11,654 nt of DNA from Lawsonibacter sp. (GCA_022793355.1 JAAWCR010000005.1:1-11654); one strand, 5' to 3'; positions 1 to 6,621 are shown, numbered from the stretch's first letter. The notes: generated by a model from the sequence alone, not told the origin. Program-made: numbers and translations.

Positions 1-863
1 CTCCGCTCCCGCAAAAACACCTCATAAATTCGTTTCATAGCGGACGCGTCCTCCGCCTGGGTGCCGGCAGACTCGCAGATGAAGGTGGGGGACCAGCCCC
101 GGCGGGCAATCTCCGCCGCCAGCGGCATCCAGTCCGGACCGTAGCCATCGTCATCCTCAAAGGTCCGGTGGCACTTCTCCCCACCCTTGGGGGTAAACTG
201 TATGTGGGAAAAGTGGCTGTGGAAGGTCCGGGCCCGCTCCCGCCCCAGCACCTCCTCCACCCGGTCCAACATACGGCAGAAGGCCTCCTGGCCGTCGTCC
301 GCCCCTAGGGAGCGGGCGTAGAGATGGCCGAAGTCGATACAGGGCGCCAGCCGCCCGTCCAGGGTACACAGCTCCAGCACCTCGTCCAGGTCCCCCAGCT
401 GGTTGATCTTCCCCATGGTTTCGGGGCAGAGGGTAATGTGGCGGAAGCCTTGGCGGTCGCAGGCGGCGATCACCTCAACAAGGGATCTTTTCGCAATGTC
501 CAGGGCCTCCCGGCGGGGGCGTTTCATCAGCGCCCCGGAGTGGATCACCACCCTTGCCGCCCCCATCCAGTCTGCGACCTGACAGCCGGCGGTGATATAG
601 CCGATGGTCTTTTGCAGGGCGTCGGGGTCCGGGTTGGCCAGGTTGATGAAGTAGGGGGCGTGGAGGGACAGCGTGATTCCCGCCGCTCTGGCGTTCTCCC
701 CAATCTTGCGGGCGGCTTCCTCCCCCACGTGGACCCCCTTGCCGCACTGGTACTCGTAGCAGTCCAGCCCAAAGTCCGCAATCCACTTGGGCGCGGCCAG
801 AGAGGACTTATACACTTTGGAAAAGCTCTCCGAGTTGCCCGCCGGGCCGAATTTCGCGCTCAC
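1..863 (-). CDS. Endonuclease IV-like TIM-barrel protein (AP endonuclease family 2), 3' end cut by window edge
   Basis: Family members are (beta/alpha)8-barrel metal enzymes; classical ones (Nfo) cleave DNA at abasic sites with three zinc ions, relatives are sugar isomerases. Starting at GTG 863, 287 residues are visible, close to the usual ~280, so only the last few residues are missing. Endonuclease IV-like blocks appear in order: HAPYFINLANPD (H68), VIHSGA (H108), CPET (E148), CIDFGH (D177, H180), a histidine cluster HSHFSH (215-220), KCHR (H232) and CESAGT (E264). The Asp of the Nfo Asp-x-His zinc pair appears to be Lys230 and the following loop differs, so DNA-repair activity is plausible but unproven. 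The GTG start is supported by AAGGAGG 8 bases upstream and by a 4-base GTGA overlap with the yqeG stop, implying translational coupling. I am sure of the fold family, less so of the substrate. Confidence 0.85.
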   Translation of the reverse strand, partial: MSAKFGPAGNSESFSKVYKSSLAAPKWIADFGLDCYEYQCGKGVHVGEEAARKIGENARAAGITLSLHAPYFINLANPDPDALQKTIGYITAGCQVADWMGAARVVIHSGALMKRPRREALDIAKRSLVEVIAACDRQGFRHITLCPETMGKINQLGDLDEVLELCTLDGRLAPCIDFGHLYARSLGADDGQEAFCRMLDRVEEVLGRERARTFHSHFSHIQFTPKGGEKCHRTFEDDDGYGPDWMPLAAEIARRGWSPTFICESAGTQAEDASAMKRIYEVFLRER

Positions 864-1366
864 AGGAAGGGCCTCCTTTTTCCCAGCTCCCGGAAGGGGG
901 TCTCAATGGCGTAGCGGACATAACGAAAGGGGTTGCCCGCCAGACGAATGGGCCGGACCAGCAGGGGGGTCACTCCGGCGTTGTTGGCCCCCAGGGTGTC
1001 GGTAAAAATCTGGTCCCCCACCATAACGGTCTCTTCCGGCTTCGCCTCCATGCGCGCCATGGCCCGGAGGTAGCCTGCCCTTTTCGGCTTGCCTGAGCGG
1101 CCCTGATAGGGGATGCCCAGCTTTTCCGCAAAATTTTTGGCCCGCCCCGGCTTGCGGCTGTTGGACAGCAGAAAGAGCCGGATGCCGGCGGCCTCCAGCG
1201 CCTGCTTCCAGGCCATAAGCTCCGCCGGGGGCTCCGTAACCCGATAGGCCACCAGGGTGTTGTCCAAATCGGCCAGCACCAGGCGGATTCCTTTCCGGGC
1301 CAGCATTTGGGGGGAAATATCTGTAATCGAGGGGTAAACTCCCCGTGGGATGGGTGACAAGGCCAT
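860..1366 (-). CDS. yqeG: YqeG family HAD IIIA-type phosphatase
   Basis: A 168-residue haloacid-dehalogenase-fold phosphatase, the normal YqeG length. The motifs are visible: motif I DLDNTL with nucleophile D33 and acid D35; motif II LLSNS (S68-S70); a lysine block SGKPKRAG (K93/K95); and motif III VGDQIFTDTLGANNAG (D118, D123), which is close to the YqeG signature. Members are predicted cytoplasmic phosphatases related to phosphatidylglycerophosphate phosphatases; the physiological substrate in Firmicutes is not settled. The ATG at 1366 has AAGGAG about 8 bases upstream. It is the first gene of a minus-strand operon and its TGA overlaps the GTG of the endonuclease IV-like gene. A sigma-A promoter lies 65-90 bases upstream. 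Family call is firm; biochemical role is inferred. Confidence 0.9.
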   Translation of the reverse strand: MALSPIPRGVYPSITDISPQMLARKGIRLVLADLDNTLVAYRVTEPPAELMAWKQALEAAGIRLFLLSNSRKPGRAKNFAEKLGIPYQGRSGKPKRAGYLRAMARMEAKPEETVMVGDQIFTDTLGANNAGVTPLLVRPIRLAGNPFRYVRYAIETPFRELGKRRPFL

Positions 1367-1429
1367 AATCTGCTCTCCTTCATTGGCGCGGTTCTAATCC
1401 GCTGCCGCTGTTCATAGGCTGTACAGCGT

Positions 1430-1458
1430 AGTATAGCACAAGCAAACGCTTTGGACAA
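1430..1458 (-). promoter_or_regulatory. Sigma-A promoter for yqeG operon
   Basis: Read on the minus strand: -35 TTGTCC (1458-1453), 17-base spacer, -10 TATACT (1435-1430). Predicted start is near 1423, leaving a ~57-base untranslated leader before the yqeG ATG. The -10 is a strong match; the -35 matches 4 of 6 positions. Confidence 0.6.
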
Positions 1459-1470
1459 GGGGGATGCGCC

Positions 1471-2274
1471 ATGCCGCAGGACACCTTTATTATCACCCTT
1501 CCGCCCCGGCAGCTGCCCGCCCTTCAGGGGTGGCGGGTTACCCCCGCCCATCTGGCCTACCGGCTGGGACCGGGGCCCCACCTGTTCCGGGCGGACAACA
1601 CCGTACCCAGGGGCGGGCTGATGGTGGTGGACGACCGGGGCTTCGACGGCCTGGGCCCCACCGGGCCGCTGTGTCAGGAGATTTTGCGGGAGTGCCAGGC
1701 CAGGGGCTTCTCCGGCGCCATCCTGGACTTTGACAGCCGCCTGCCCCCACTGGAGCAGATTGCCGGACAGCTGGACGAACAATTCGCCCGCCGGGGCTGG
1801 AGCCTCTATGTCACCGAGCCCTACGCCGCCCGGGCGCTCCACGCCCGGGTGATGATCCCCTCCGCCCTGTCGGGGGGCTCCCTCCAGCGGCGTCTGGAGG
1901 AGGCGCTGGAACGCTTTGGGGAAAACCGGGCGGTTCTGGCACTGGAAAAACGGGCGGAGGATTTTCCCCTGCCCTCTCCCTCCGGCTCCGGCCAGCCGCT
2001 CACCGGTCAGGAGCTGGAGGAGCTGCGGCAGCGGCTGTCCCCCTCTGTGTTCTTCTCCAATGACCTGTGCGCCCGGTACTTCACCTATACGAGCCGGGAC
2101 AGCGGGGGGCACTTTGTCCTCTTTGACGACGGGGATACCCTGCGCAGAAAGGTGGAGGTGGCCCGGCAGCTGGGCGTTCACAGCTTTCTCGCCCCCTGGG
2201 CGGAGATCTCCGGCTACGCCGCCCGCCTGGGCATTCAGCGCAAGCCGGAGCAGCAGCGGCAGGGGAGGCGTTGA
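1471..2274 (+). CDS. Uncharacterised 267-residue protein, possible degenerate GH18-type TIM barrel
   Basis: I do not recognise a named family with confidence. The protein is soluble, with no signal peptide or membrane helix, and alternates short hydrophobic strands with helices as a (beta/alpha)8 barrel does. GFSGAILDFD (79-88) resembles the strand-4 DGxxxDxE block of glycoside hydrolase 18, but the first Asp is Ser and the catalytic Glu is Asp. The tail FVLFDDGDTLRRKVEVARQL (215-234) followed by GVHSFLAPW resembles the last strand and helix of GH18 proteins such as the spore protein YaaH. If related, it is probably non-catalytic. The C-terminus (257-267) is a short basic, Gln-rich tail. ATG 1471 has AAGGGGG 7 bases upstream. 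It stands alone, divergent from yqeG and convergent with the next small gene. High GC and codon use match its neighbours, so it is a real gene. Confidence 0.75.
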   Translation: MPQDTFIITLPPRQLPALQGWRVTPAHLAYRLGPGPHLFRADNTVPRGGLMVVDDRGFDGLGPTGPLCQEILRECQARGFSGAILDFDSRLPPLEQIAGQLDEQFARRGWSLYVTEPYAARALHARVMIPSALSGGSLQRRLEEALERFGENRAVLALEKRAEDFPLPSPSGSGQPLTGQELEELRQRLSPSVFFSNDLCARYFTYTSRDSGGHFVLFDDGDTLRRKVEVARQLGVHSFLAPWAEISGYAARLGIQRKPEQQRQGRR

Positions 2275-2288
2275 GACCGTTTACTCCT

Positions 2289-2501
2289 TTACTCCCTCGC
2301 CGCCCGCAGGATGTCTATCGTATCCCGAATCGCCAACTCAGTATCCCAAAGAAAGCTCCAAACCACATAAAACCCATCCGCGCGGGGGTCTTTCACCCGC
2401 CCCAGTCCATACATCATCAATTCTATGGCGTTGATTCCACAGTGAATCCGTCTCAGCGGCTCTTCCAGTTCTATAAGTAGGTCTCTTTCATCCATCTTCA
2501 T
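2289..2501 (-). CDS. Small hypothetical helical protein (about 70 aa) paired with Xre regulator
   Basis: Function unknown. The sequence is rich in Leu, Ile, Glu and Arg and reads as two or three helices, for example DERDLLIELEEPLRRIH near the start and ELAIRDTIDILRAARE at the end, with an aromatic-rich middle (FYVVWSFLW). There is no signal peptide or Cys/His metal motif. The longest reading begins at ATG 2528, but that ATG has no ribosome site and would sit ~11 bases from the predicted transcript start. ATG 2501 (or 2495) follows GAAGGGGG by 4 (or 10) bases, so I place the start there. It is transcribed from a strong promoter just upstream, divergently from the Xre gene. That arrangement suggests control by, or partnership with, that repressor (inference). 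Confidence 0.6.
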   Translation of the reverse strand: MKMDERDLLIELEEPLRRIHCGINAIELMMYGLGRVKDPRADGFYVVWSFLWDTELAIRDTIDILRAARE

Positions 2502-2517
2502 CTTTCCCCCTTCTATC

Positions 2518-2547
2518 TTGATTTCCATACGGATATCATATTATAAT
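2518..2547 (+). promoter_or_regulatory. Sigma-A promoter for the Xre regulator gene
   Basis: Plus strand: -35 TTGATT (2518-2523), 18-base spacer, perfect -10 TATAAT (2542-2547). Predicted start near 2554, leaving a ~56-base leader to ATG 2610. A GATATC palindrome lies between its -35 and -10 elements. Confidence 0.6.
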
Positions 2548-2595
2548 TATCACACAAAATTGGTATATCGTCAAGATATCCAAACAGATATCATA
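2532..2595. promoter_or_regulatory. Three GATATC palindromes, candidate Xre operator sites
   Basis: GATATC occurs at 2532-2537, 2575-2580 and 2587-2592. The first and third extend to an identical 9-mer GATATCATA (2532-2540 and 2587-2595). A related TATATC lies at 2564-2569. The sites bracket the minus-strand promoter: one at its transcript start, one abutting its -35. The third is just ahead of the Xre ribosome site. This layout fits autoregulated repressor binding, but binding is inferred only from position and repetition. Confidence 0.45.
2546..2574 (-). promoter_or_regulatory. Sigma-A promoter for the small helical protein
   Basis: Minus strand: -35 TTGACG (2574-2569), exactly 17 bases, -10 GATAAT (2551-2546). 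Predicted start near 2539, giving a ~38-base leader to ATG 2501. Its -10 overlaps the -10 of the opposing promoter, so polymerase probably cannot occupy both at once. Confidence 0.75.
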
Positions 2596-2609
2596 AGGGG
2601 GAGAATGTT

Positions 2610-2828
2610 ATGGGATTTTACCGGCGCATACGAGAACTCCGGGAGGACCACGACCTTACGCAGCGCCAACTGGCCGCAAAGCTTAATATGACGCAAACCC
2701 AATATTTCCGCTATGAGCAGGGATATCGGGATATTCCCACCGACATTTTAATTGCGCTGTCCCAGATGTACCACACGTCCACAGACTACATTTTAGGGCT
2801 GACGGATAACCCCGGCAAACCCAAATAA
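2610..2828 (+). CDS. Xre/Cro-type helix-turn-helix transcriptional regulator
   Basis: A 72-residue protein that is essentially one HTH_XRE domain, the length of minimal Cro/CI-like repressors. Residues 4-12 (YRRIRELRE) form helix 1; TQRQLAAKLNMTQTQYFRYEQG (17-38, written here as the helix-turn-helix core) carries the typical T-Q-x-x-L-A pattern and the final Y-E-x-G; helices 4-5 include the DILIALSQMYHTSTDYILGL segment. It should bind DNA as a dimer in the cytoplasm. No dimerisation, protease or sensor domain follows, so its signal is unknown. ATG 2610 is preceded by AAGGGGGAG with 6-base spacing. It is divergent from the small helical gene and probably represses the shared region, where GATATC palindromes are repeated. 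It may be a remnant of a mobile element, although no other phage or integrase gene is nearby. Confidence 0.9.
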   Translation: MGFYRRIRELREDHDLTQRQLAAKLNMTQTQYFRYEQGYRDIPTDILIALSQMYHTSTDYILGLTDNPGKPK

Positions 2829-2931
2829 AGGGGATTGCCGCCGCTGCCCTGCGTCCGGTCTTATCGCGTTTTCCTGCGTTCCTCAGCCGGAAATCCCCCC
2901 GATTCACACAGTTTCCTTGGAGATAATGCCG
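2829..2931. other. Non-coding gap between xre gene and rnf promoter
   Basis: I see no credible gene here; the reading frame on the minus strand across 2683-2907 overlaps the Xre gene and has no family features. A distant inverted repeat pairs GGGGATTgCC (2830-2839) with GGaAATCCCC (2889-2898) around a ~50-base loop. It lacks a T-tract, so it is not a convincing terminator. Confidence 0.4.
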
Positions 2932-2960
2932 TTGACATCCGCCGCCTGTTGGATTATTAT
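2932..2960 (+). promoter_or_regulatory. Sigma-A promoter of the rnf operon
   Basis: Perfect -35 TTGACA (2932-2937), 17-base spacer, -10 TATTAT (2955-2960, 5 of 6). Predicted start is near 2967, which leaves ~53 bases before the preferred rnfC ATG at 3020. This is one of the best promoter matches in the window. Confidence 0.8.
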
Positions 2961-3019
2961 GTATTCTGTATTAATATTGCAATATGACGCGCATCTTGTC
3001 AAAGCGAGGTTTTTTCCAA

Positions 3020-4345
3020 ATGACCCACTCTTTTTTCGGCGGGGTATACCCCGCCACCCGCAAAGATATGACCCGGCGCAAGCCCATGACCCGCCTGTCC
3101 CGGACGCCCAGGGAAATCGTCATTCCCCTGCTCATGTGCGCCGACGGGCCGGCCACCCCCCTGGTCCGCCCCGGCGACCCGGTGACCGTGGGCCAGCCCA
3201 TTGCCCGCCGGGGCGAGACCGGAGCGGCGGCCCACGCCAGCATCTCCGGCCGGGTGAGCGCCATTGAACACCGCCCCCACCCCTGGGGCGGGATCTCTCC
3301 CGCCATCGTCATCAGCAACGACGAACGTAATGAGCCTTACGCCGGCCAGCTCCCCCCTCTGGACCCCCGGCAGTTCACCCTGACCCAGGTGCTGGAGCGG
3401 GTGGAGGCTGCGGGCGTAGTGGGCATGGGGGGCGGTGCCTTCCCCACCCAGGACAAGATTGCCCTGTCTGCCGGGAAAGTTGACACCCTTATCGTCAACG
3501 CCGCCGAGTGTGAGCCTTACGTCACCGCCGACTACCGGCTGCTGCTGGAGCGCAGCGAGAACATCCTCCGGGGCGCCCAGGCGCTGGCCCTCTGCTTAGG
3601 CGCGGAGCGGGTGGCGGTGGTCACCGAGGGGGACAAGCTCAACGCCGTGGAAGCGGTGGAACGCCGCCTGCGCCGCAAGGGCGCCAGCCGGGTTCAGATT
3701 CTCCCCGTGCGCACCCGCTACCCCCTGGGTGCGGAAAAACAGATTATTCAGACTGTCACCGGCCGGGAGGTGCCCCCCCGGGGCTCCCCCCTGGATGTGA
3801 AATGCGTGGTATTCAATGTGGCCACTGTCTACGCCATCCACGACGCCCTGTTTCAGGGCCGTCCCCTCACCCACCGGGCGGTCACTATCACCGGCGGGGC
3901 CGTCACCCGTCCCCGAAACCTGTGGGTGCCCATCGGCGCCCCTCTACGCTACCTGCTGGAAGCTTGCGGCGGACTAAAGGAGGAGCCGGACCGGATGCTT
4001 ATCGGCGGGCCTATGATGGGCATCGCCCTCACCAACCTGGACGCGCCGGTAACCAAGGATACCAACTGCCTGGTCTGCCTCACCGGCTGGGAGCACAAGC
4101 CGGACACCCCCGGCGGCATATGTATCCGCTGCGGGAAGTGTGTGGCCGCCTGTCCTATGCACCTGGCCCCCACCATCATCCGCCGCGCCCTGGAGGATCG
4201 GGACCTGACCCGGCTGTCCAAGTACCACCTGGAGGACTGCAACTCCTGCGGCTGCTGCTCCTTCATCTGCCCTGCCCAAATTCCCCTGGTGGAGACGGTG
4301 GCCCAGGCCGCCAGCTTTGTAAAGAGAGAGGGGGCTCCCCAATGA
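3020..4345 (+). CDS. rnfC: Rnf electron transport complex subunit C
   Basis: A 441-residue peripheral subunit, normal length for clostridial RnfC, the NADH-side entry of the ferredoxin:NAD+ oxidoreductase (Rnf). The N-terminus FFGGVYPATRK matches the family's GG(I/V)HP block. MGGGAFPTQDK (136-146) matches the NADH/flavin-binding GGxGFPT loop. Two ferredoxin-type cluster motifs follow: CIRCGKCVAACP (C368, C371, C374, C378) and CNSCGCCSFICP (C407, C410, C413, C417), each with CxxCxxCxxxC spacing for a [4Fe-4S] cluster. An additional Cys pair, C350 and C353 (NCLVC), is not part of these motifs. ATG 3020 is chosen because the family motif begins right after it; an in-frame ATG at 2984 has no ribosome site and lies ~17 bases from the predicted transcript start. 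The ribosome site is weak (GCGAGG). The stop overlaps the next gene as ATGA. Confidence 0.95.
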   Translation: MTHSFFGGVYPATRKDMTRRKPMTRLSRTPREIVIPLLMCADGPATPLVRPGDPVTVGQPIARRGETGAAAHASISGRVSAIEHRPHPWGGISPAIVISNDERNEPYAGQLPPLDPRQFTLTQVLERVEAAGVVGMGGGAFPTQDKIALSAGKVDTLIVNAAECEPYVTADYRLLLERSENILRGAQALALCLGAERVAVVTEGDKLNAVEAVERRLRRKGASRVQILPVRTRYPLGAEKQIIQTVTGREVPPRGSPLDVKCVVFNVATVYAIHDALFQGRPLTHRAVTITGGAVTRPRNLWVPIGAPLRYLLEACGGLKEEPDRMLIGGPMMGIALTNLDAPVTKDTNCLVCLTGWEHKPDTPGGICIRCGKCVAACPMHLAPTIIRRALEDRDLTRLSKYHLEDCNSCGCCSFICPAQIPLVETVAQAASFVKREGAPQ

Positions 4346-6000
4346 TTGCCAGCCACATGCCCAGGAGACTGTCCCCCCAGCTGCGCCAGCCCTCCACTAC
4401 CCGCGCCATGATGGTGGACGTCATCGTGGCCCTGATTCCCTCCCTGGGCATGGCCGTGTTTTTCTTCGGCCCCAGGGCTCTGGTCCTCACTGCTGTGTCT
4501 GTGGTATCCTGCGTCCTGTTTGAACTGCTCTACCGCCTGCTCACCTGGCAGAGCATCCCCATCGGAGACCTGTCCGCCTGCGTCACCGGTCTGCTGCTGG
4601 CCCTGAGCCTGCCCGCCAGCGCCCCCTACTGGGTGCCGGTGATGGGGGCCGCCTTTGGCATCATTGTGGTCAAGCAGTTCTATGGCGGCCTGGGCCGGAA
4701 CTTTATGAACCCCGCCCTGGCCGGGCGGATGCTGGCCGGCACCCTGCCCATCCTCATGACTACCTGGCCCCAGCCTATGCAGAAACTGTCCCTCACCGCC
4801 GCGGACGCGGTGTCCGCCGCCACCCCCATGGCCTACCTCCACGAGGGCTCCCTGCCACCCCAGCCCCTGGACGTCATGTTTCTGGGCCAGCGGGGCGGCT
4901 GTATGGGAGAGGTCTCCGCCTTCATGCTTCTGCTGGGCCTGATCTATCTGATTCTGCGCCGGGTTATCTCCCTGCGGGTGCCCGCTGGCTATCTGGGCAC
5001 GGTGGCCCTCTTCGCTCTATTCTCCGCACCGGAGGGCGTGTCCCCCCTTCTCTGGACCGCCTACCAGCTGATGGGCGGTGGCCTGCTTATGGGCGCTGTC
5101 TTTTTTGCCACTGACCCCGCCACTTCCCCGGTCACGCCCCGGGGACAGGTGGTATTCGGCGTCGGCTGCGGACTACTCACCGTCCTGCTGCGGGACAGCA
5201 GCCCCTACCCCGAAGGGGTGGGCTGGGCCATCCTTACCATGAACTGCATGGTCTGGCTGCTGGACCGGCTGGGCCTGCCCCGGCGGTTTGGCGTCAGCAA
5301 CTTCGCCGCCACACGGGCCGTTTTAGCCCGCGGATGGGCAAATCTGGCTGAGATTAAACTGGTCAAGCCGGACATTCATTGGAAGCCCGCCGCCCGCCAG
5401 GAGGGACAGGCCCCCGGCGAGGCCCATCTGGATCAGCTGCACGCCCTCGTCGGGACCGGCGGTCCCCTGGCCGCAGTGCTTCTGGTCACCTGTCTGGTCC
5501 TCTTTGGCGTCCACCGGTATACCGATCTGCACACCGCCCGGGCAGAGATCCAGGCCCAACAGGAGCTGCTGGCCCAGGCCATGCCCCAGGCCGTGGTGGG
5601 CGCTGAAACCCCCTACCGGGCCAACGGCGCGCTGTCCATCACCGCCGGTTACGGCGGGGATGGACAGCTCCTTGGCTACTGCGTAGAGGTGCAGAGCCAG
5701 GGCTTCGGCGGCCCCATCACCATGACGGTGGGGGTGGATCTGAACGGTACGGTCACCGGCGTTGCAATCGACAACCACAGCGAAACCGACCGGGTGGGCA
5801 CCATCGCCATGACCCCCGAGGCGCTGGCCCGCTACGTGGGCCGGTCCGGCACCCTCCGAACCTCCGGCGACAACTCGGTGGATGTGGTGGCCGGAGCCAC
5901 CGCCACCTCCAAGGCCATCACCGCCGGGGTCAACCGGGCGTTGAACATTGTGGCTAATCTGGATATGGGAGGAGAAATCAACTATGTGGACAGTCAATAA
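4342..6000 (+). CDS. rnfD-rnfG: RnfD-RnfG fusion protein, Rnf complex subunits D and G in one polypeptide
   Basis: One uninterrupted 552-residue frame encodes two Rnf subunits that are normally separate. Residues 1-~317 are RnfD, a polytopic membrane protein with GRNFMNPALAGR (119-129) and the flavinylation-type motif SAATP, whose T161 is the candidate covalent-FMN site. Residues ~318-373 form a hydrophilic linker. Residues 374-552 are RnfG: one membrane helix (375-391), a helix of the RnfG type (HTARAEIQAQQELLAQAMP), then the FMN_bind domain ending in VDVVAGATATS, where T520 is the expected FMN attachment residue (the usual SGAT reads AGAT). In known Rnf, D and G carry flavins on the outer face and relay electrons. 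The ATG overlaps the rnfC stop by 4 bases (ATGA) after an AGAGGGGG site. There is no start codon or ribosome site marking a separate rnfG, so the fusion appears genuine. Confidence 0.92.
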   Translation: MIASHMPRRLSPQLRQPSTTRAMMVDVIVALIPSLGMAVFFFGPRALVLTAVSVVSCVLFELLYRLLTWQSIPIGDLSACVTGLLLALSLPASAPYWVPVMGAAFGIIVVKQFYGGLGRNFMNPALAGRMLAGTLPILMTTWPQPMQKLSLTAADAVSAATPMAYLHEGSLPPQPLDVMFLGQRGGCMGEVSAFMLLLGLIYLILRRVISLRVPAGYLGTVALFALFSAPEGVSPLLWTAYQLMGGGLLMGAVFFATDPATSPVTPRGQVVFGVGCGLLTVLLRDSSPYPEGVGWAILTMNCMVWLLDRLGLPRRFGVSNFAATRAVLARGWANLAEIKLVKPDIHWKPAARQEGQAPGEAHLDQLHALVGTGGPLAAVLLVTCLVLFGVHRYTDLHTARAEIQAQQELLAQAMPQAVVGAETPYRANGALSITAGYGGDGQLLGYCVEVQSQGFGGPITMTVGVDLNGTVTGVAIDNHSETDRVGTIAMTPEALARYVGRSGTLRTSGDNSVDVVAGATATSKAITAGVNRALNIVANLDMGGEINYVDSQ

Positions 6001-6027
6001 CCTCCCATTCAGAAGGAGGCGCATTCT

Positions 6028-6621
6028 ATGAATACGGCCCTGGAGTTGGCCGGGGTGGCCCTGGCCGCCCTGCTGTCTGAAAATCTGGTGCTGGTCACCT
6101 GTATGGGCATCGGCACTCACAGGGAGTCCTTCAACAAGCCCAAAGAGGCCCTCCGCACCGGTCTCTGCCTCACCCTGGTGATGGCGCTGGGGGTATTCTT
6201 CGCCTGGCTACTCAATTACTTCCTCCTCGCCCGCTTCCGCCTGGAGTACTTTCGGGTGCTGGCCTTCTCCCTGCTTATCCCCTCCCTGGTGGCCCTGCTG
6301 CGCAAATTTTTCCAGTTGTGTGTCCCGGAGCTGTCCCGGCGGGTGGACGACAACTTGGCCTCCATCTCCACCAACTGCGCTGCCCTGGGTTCTGCTCTGC
6401 TGGTGGCCCAGCGCAGCTACAGCCTGGGTGCCGCCATGGTCTTTGCCCTGTGCGGCGGCATCGGCGCCACCCTGGCCCTGGCCAGCTTCGCCAGCCTCCA
6501 GAAGGAAGTGGACCTGAACCGCTGCCCCAAATCCTTCCGGGGCGTCCCGATACAGCTAATCACCGCCGGGCTGATGGCTATGGCCCTGTTGGGGTACTAC
6601 GGGCTGTACCTGGGGGACTGA
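6028..6621 (+). CDS. rnfA: Rnf electron transport complex subunit A
   Basis: A 197-residue integral membrane protein with about six hydrophobic helices, the standard RnfA/NqrE size. Family landmarks are ENLVLV (18-23), RLEYFRVLAFSLLI (71-84), ISTNCAALGSALL (113-125) and FRGVPIQLITAGLMAMALLG near the C-terminus. The last block identifies it as RnfA rather than its inverted-topology paralogue RnfE. In characterised Rnf, one Cys in each half of RnfA and RnfE together hold a membrane [2Fe-2S] cluster. C117 (TNCA) is conserved here, but the first site reads GIG where GLC is usual, with a Cys four residues earlier (C25). A strong AGAAGGAGG lies 8 bases before ATG 6028, 27 bases after the D-G fusion. 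It is the last gene of the operon; a hairpin terminator follows and no rnfE or rnfB is nearby. Confidence 0.9.
   Translation: MNTALELAGVALAALLSENLVLVTCMGIGTHRESFNKPKEALRTGLCLTLVMALGVFFAWLLNYFLLARFRLEYFRVLAFSLLIPSLVALLRKFFQLCVPELSRRVDDNLASISTNCAALGSALLVAQRSYSLGAAMVFALCGGIGATLALASFASLQKEVDLNRCPKSFRGVPIQLITAGLMAMALLGYYGLYLGD

Noticed and set aside
1411..1437. Plus-strand promoter TTCATA-15-TATAGC for the 1471 gene
   Set aside because: Spacing of 15 and weak elements; the same bases form a much better minus-strand -10. The promoter of that gene remains unidentified.
970..2181. A 403-codon minus-strand open frame covering part of yqeG and the 1471-2274 gene
   Set aside because: It is a GC-rich shadow frame opposite two genes with good starts; its translation is low-complexity with no domain pattern.
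2830..2898. Terminator after the Xre gene from GGGGATT/AATCCCC
   Set aside because: The arms are ~50 bases apart with a mismatch and no T-tract follows.
3802..4341. Upstream extension of the rnfD-rnfG frame to 3802
   Set aside because: This part lies inside rnfC in another frame and is Pro/Gly/Arg/His-rich noise. The RnfD start is ATG 4342, overlapping the rnfC stop.
3949..4842. A 297-codon minus-strand open frame
   Set aside because: Antisense to rnfC and rnfD; Gly/Gln/His-rich composition typical of reversed GC-rich genes, with no ribosome site seen.
5323..6120. A 265-codon minus-strand open frame
   Set aside because: Antisense to the RnfG half and the start of rnfA; no family motifs.
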